From NCBI GenBank assembly GCA_021323635.1, contig JAJPKQ010000023.1, forward strand, positions 20,789 to 84,788: DNA of 64,000 nt. Direction: 5' to 3'. Source of the stretch: a bacterium (lineage in GTDB: Bacteria > Actinomycetota > Thermoleophilia > Solirubrobacterales > Solirubrobacteraceae). The notes under the pieces were generated by a model, which was not told the origin of the DNA, made no database searches, and was given only the letters and a program-made list of their open reading frames with translations. Positions 61,750 to 64,000 of this stretch are shown here, piece by piece. The stretch's first letter is position 1, and the number at the start of each line of letters is the position of its first letter. The position numbers and the translations under genes were made by a program.

Positions 61750-62450
61750 CAGGCTGACCTGCGCAGCGGGATGACCTCCGCCAGCGCTGGGCGCCGCTCC
61801 CCGCGCAGGACGCCGCGGTCGATCGTGAGCGCCCTGTCTGCGCCGAGAAAGAAGGTCTCGCTGTCGGTTGAGTGAAGCACCGTGATGCCCTCAGCCGCCA
61901 GCGAGGAGAGCAGGGCGATGATCTCTTCGCGCTCACCCATGGGCAGGCCGAGAGTCGGCTCGTCGATCACCAGCAGCCGGGGGCGGCGAAGCAGCGCGCG
62001 GGCGATGCGCACGCGCACCTCCTGTGCGCCGTCAAGCTCCTCCACGCGTGCGCCGGCGCAATCTGCGCCCACGCGCTCAAGCGCGCCGTGGAGGAGCCTG
62101 GTGATGGCCGAGGCCTCAGCGCCGCGCGAGAGCGCTCCCTGGGCGAGGAGGTCAAAGACGCGCGCCCGCTGAGAGCGGCGCTCAAGTGCGTGGCAGTAGG
62201 CGATCTTCGCGCACAGGGACTCGGCGCCGGGGCGCCCTATGTCCTCTCCCTCAAGCAGCACGGCGCCCTCATCGGGGCGCTCGATGCCGGCGGCAATGCG
62301 CAGGAAGGTCGAGCGACCTGAGCGCCTCGTGCCCCAGAGGGCGGCAAGCTCGCCGGCCTCAAGCTCAAGGCAGACGTCGCTCAGCGCGACCTTCGCGCTC
62401 GTCCCCCGCCCATAGCGCTTTGAGACGTGGCGCAGCTCGAGCAGGCTCAA
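61749..62450 (-). CDS. ABC transporter ATPase with a degenerate nucleotide site
   Basis: A 233-residue ABC-ATPase-like protein whose first half matches the LolD/MacB pattern (LRHVSKRYGRG and LELEAGELAAL) but with Walker A GTRRSGRSTF at 40-49: the catalytic Lys is Arg. The signature reads LDGAQEVRVRIARALL instead of LSGGQ, and the H-loop is VLHSTDSETFF. Walker B (LLVIDEPTLGL) is intact. Such a half can form one non-hydrolysing site in a heterodimer with the intact ATPase next to it. It overlaps both neighbours by a few bases. Confidence 0.9.
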   Translation of the reverse strand: MSLLELRHVSKRYGRGTSAKVALSDVCLELEAGELAALWGTRRSGRSTFLRIAAGIERPDEGAVLLEGEDIGRPGAESLCAKIAYCHALERRSQRARVFDLLAQGALSRGAEASAITRLLHGALERVGADCAGARVEELDGAQEVRVRIARALLRRPRLLVIDEPTLGLPMGEREEIIALLSSLAAEGITVLHSTDSETFFLGADRALTIDRGVLRGERRPALAEVIPLRRSA

Positions 62451-63082
62451 GCGCTGCTTCCCCTTGCGGCGTGCTCTTCGATCGCTCTGCGCGCCTGGGC
62501 CAACAGTGCGGCGGTGGCGGAGAGCAGCTGGCGGCGGCCCTGGAGGTGAAGGCGATCGGCAAGCAGCAGCCGCTCACGCTCTGCCTGCTCCTCGCGGGGC
62601 TCGCTCAGCGCCCGGGAGGGCTGATCGGCGACGCAGGCCGCTTCAGCGCGCTCGATCACCTCAAGTGCCCCCTCGGGCCAGTCGGCTAAGGCGGCGAGCG
62701 CCAGGAAGAAGGTCTGCCCGTCCACCAGGAAGCGCTCAATCTCCGCCACCAGGTGGTCCTGGTAGGCGCACTCGCCCTGCGCGGTGGCACGAAAGCGCGT
62801 CCTGCGCACCCCGCGTGTGGTGGCATCGGGCAGCACTTCGACGAAGCCCCGTTCCTCCAGCGCCTCAAGGGCGCGGTAGACGTATGAGGGGTCGCGCAGG
62901 GGCAGCAGGCCGCGCAGCTCCTCCTCCAGGCGCCCCATCAGCGCGTAGCCGTGATCGGGCTTGGCTATGACCAGCCCCAGCACCGCCCATGCGATGGGCG
63001 ATTGGATCGGCGAGCTGCGACTTGCCAGACTCTGCGGATTTACGCCTTGCGCGCTTCTTGCCCTGTCCCTGTCTGCCTGCAT
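62447..63082 (-). CDS. PadR family transcriptional regulator
   Basis: A 211-residue regulator. The winged helix at the N-terminus has AWAVLGLVIAKPDHGYALMG, YVYRALEALEERGFVEV and a wing with RRTRFRATAQGECAYQDHL. The C-terminal half is helical and long for the family (PadR-s2-like dimer domain). The ATG at 63082 follows a strong GAGGAGG site; a longer frame to 63115 is less likely. It is the first gene of the ABC operon and a palindrome lies about 50 bases upstream, so it probably represses the whole operon. Confidence 0.93.
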   Translation of the reverse strand: MQADRDRARSAQGVNPQSLASRSSPIQSPIAWAVLGLVIAKPDHGYALMGRLEEELRGLLPLRDPSYVYRALEALEERGFVEVLPDATTRGVRRTRFRATAQGECAYQDHLVAEIERFLVDGQTFFLALAALADWPEGALEVIERAEAACVADQPSRALSEPREEQAERERLLLADRLHLQGRRQLLSATAALLAQARRAIEEHAARGSSA

Positions 63083-63134
63083 GCTTCCTCCTCGTCTGGA
63101 TCGCGCTGAGCGCAAGCAGCGCTTATCGCAGATG

Positions 63135-63147
63135 CTACACCGTGTAG
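63135..63147. promoter_or_regulatory. Palindrome upstream of the PadR operon, probable operator
   Basis: CTACAC-C-GTGTAG, a perfect dyad of six-base arms around one base, 53 bases before the PadR start. It overlaps the likely promoter region. PadR proteins usually bind inverted repeats in their own promoters, so autorepression is the likely use. Confidence 0.6.
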
Positions 63148-63167
63148 GGGCAAGCAGGCAAGGGGAG

Positions 63168-63186
63168 TAGTGGTCTTAGTCCACTA
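63168..63186. other. Short hairpin near the operon promoter
   Basis: TAGTGG (63168-63173) and CCACTA (63181-63186) are reverse complements around a seven-base loop. It sits 21 bases beyond the palindrome. It could be a second regulator site or part of a leader; no assignment is made. Confidence 0.4.
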
Positions 63187-63562
63187 TTGGAGTGGCTCTC
63201 TTGACTGATGGTCGCTCTTTTTTGAGGTGGCCTCTTTGCCTATATCAGCGGCAACGTGACTCGCCCACTCGCACGCCGGGCTGTCGCCCCGATGCCCTCC
63301 TCCGGATGTGGGCGCACCAGCATGGGATTCCAACGGCTTGCGGCCATCCCGGGCGACTCGCGAGTCCTCCAGCACGCGGGTCGGGCGCAGGGGGCGCCCG
63401 ACCCCGCGCGCGTGAGGTGAGGGGCGGCGCTCAAGGGGCCGAGCGTGGAGGGGGCAGCGTCGCCACCGAGATGGCGTGCGGCCTGACGGGCGCTGGATGT
63501 CGTGCTCGTCGCTGAGCTTGCTCCCCGATTGCGAGATCGCAATGCCCGGGAGCTAATGGCGA
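63187..63562. other. Intergenic, no gene; strong hairpin at 63378-63404
   Basis: No coding region is supported. It contains a perfect 11-base stem (63378-63388 and 63394-63404, GGGTCGGGCGC with its complement) around a five-base loop. No T tract follows. The rest looks like decayed sequence beside the transposase and tRNA remnants. Confidence 0.35.
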
Positions 63563-63630
63563 TGGGCGGACCTGGGCTCGAACCAGCGACCGCTCGCGTG
63601 TGAAGCGGATCGGTGAGCTCACGTCCGCGC
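63563..63630 (-). pseudogene. Degenerate tRNA-Val (CAC anticodon)
   Basis: The 3' half reads like a normal tRNA-Val: anticodon loop TTCACAC (CAC), then a T arm with CTGGTTCGAGCCCAG and a 3' acceptor strand ending in CCGCCCA. The 5' half has lost about seven bases around the D loop (AGCTCA is kept, the GG-containing loop is not), and the acceptor stem has a C-C mismatch, while the anticodon stem has a mismatch. At 68 bases it is too short. It is a remnant next to a transposase fragment. Confidence 0.65.
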
Positions 63631-63737
63631 AGGTGGTGTACGCACCGCCACCGCAGGATCCGTGGTGAAGGTTGTGCGACAGCGGCCATCGGCAGCATCA
63701 CTCCCTTATTCTCATCCTGGCCGGCCTTGGCAGGGGC

Positions 63738-64000
63738 GACTCTGAAGAGAAGCTCCTGGCCCATGTAGCGCCGCTGCTTCACCCACTCCGCGTGTTGCTC
63801 GGCAAGCATCGCGCCGATCAGTCGGGTCGCCGAGGAGCGGTCTGGGAAAGTGCCCACGACGTCGGTGCGCCTTCTGATCTCCCGGTTCAGAGACTCCTTT
63901 AGGTTGTTTGACCAGATCTGCCGCCAGATCTCTCAGCGGTTAGGCGGTGAAGGCGAGGAGGTCATCGCGCGCCTGCTCCAGGTGCGCCGCTGCCTGCGGC
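63738..64000 (-). pseudogene. IS256-family transposase remnant, frameshifted
   Basis: On the minus strand from the right edge the DNA encodes AAAHLEQARDDLLAFTA and then a TAA at 63940-63942. After a one-base frame shift the family continues: EIWRQIWSNNLKESLNREI, RRRTDVVGTFPDRSSATRL and MLAEQHAEWVKQRRYMGQE. These are the C-terminal hallmarks of IS256-type mutator transposases. A stop and a frameshift separate the two parts, and the C-terminal end is lost near 63738, so it is not functional. Its 5' part lies beyond the window. Confidence 0.85.

Overview
The window is GC-rich chromosomal DNA (about 70 percent G+C by eye) with many GTG and a few TTG starts, tightly packed genes and frequent 4-base stop/start overlaps. 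The gene content points to a high-GC Actinomycetota, most plausibly the Thermoleophilia/Solirubrobacterales side: TetR, PadR and HxlR regulators, a GT4 trehalose synthase (TreT), a CtpE-like P-type ATPase, a class A penicillin-binding protein, a PIG-V-like mannosyltransferase, a sortase, and the block rpsF / ssb / rpsR / rplI / dnaB / DnaC-like loader / purA. The lineage is an inference. There is no CRISPR array, prophage or rRNA operon.

Layout. 1-6 kb: two drug-efflux MFS pumps, each divergent from its likely regulator (TetR with three regularly spaced palindromes; HxlR), plus a methyltransferase, a lysyl-oxidase-like secreted protein and a TfoX-like protein. 6-11 kb: a large membrane protein, a small secreted protein with a strong hairpin behind it, and an OmpR-type two-component system. 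11-19 kb: a flavodoxin / microprotein / DUF4389 operon, a membrane HD-GYP protein with a long disordered tail, an acetoacetate-decarboxylase-like protein, a coupled ECF sigma factor and O6-alkylguanine-DNA alkyltransferase, a Nudix hydrolase and an aldo/keto reductase. 19-21 kb: an orphan HsdR_N-type nuclease-domain gene directly behind tRNA-Arg(CCT), then pyrE. 21-31 kb: cell-envelope genes (CPBP protease, PIG-V-like mannosyltransferase, class A PBP, degenerate M28-like membrane protein with sortase), with a HAD hydrolase, infA and thiL among them. 31-34 kb: treT-otsA, two trehalose routes in one operon. 34-41 kb: the ribosomal-protein and replication block with two extra genes between rpsF and ssb, ending at purA. 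41-49 kb: assorted metabolic and stress genes (SRAP/HMCES-like protein, MFS, AhpD-like, flavin-binding protein, DoxX, isocitrate/isopropylmalate dehydrogenase, metallo-beta-lactamase fold, glyoxalase), a Fic N-terminal remnant and an orphan OLD-family ATPase/Toprim gene. 49-54 kb: two P-type ATPases and a methyltransferase. 54-63 kb: two exported proteins, then a PadR / degenerate ABC ATPase / intact ABC ATPase / FtsX-like permease / cis-prenyltransferase operon. 63-64 kb: a decayed edge with hairpins, a degenerate tRNA-Val and a frameshifted IS256-type transposase.

Functional themes are envelope building and surface modification, osmotic and desiccation protection by trehalose, efflux and metal handling, and core information processing. 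No complete new multi-gene system can be proven from sequence alone. The best leads are the PadR-controlled ABC operon with a lysine-less ATPase and an unusual cis-prenyltransferase, the orphan OLD nuclease, the nuclease-domain gene behind tRNA-Arg, the HD-GYP protein with a probable outside tail, the tandem treT-otsA pair, and pyrE and thiL, which lack a standard start codon where their protein homology begins.
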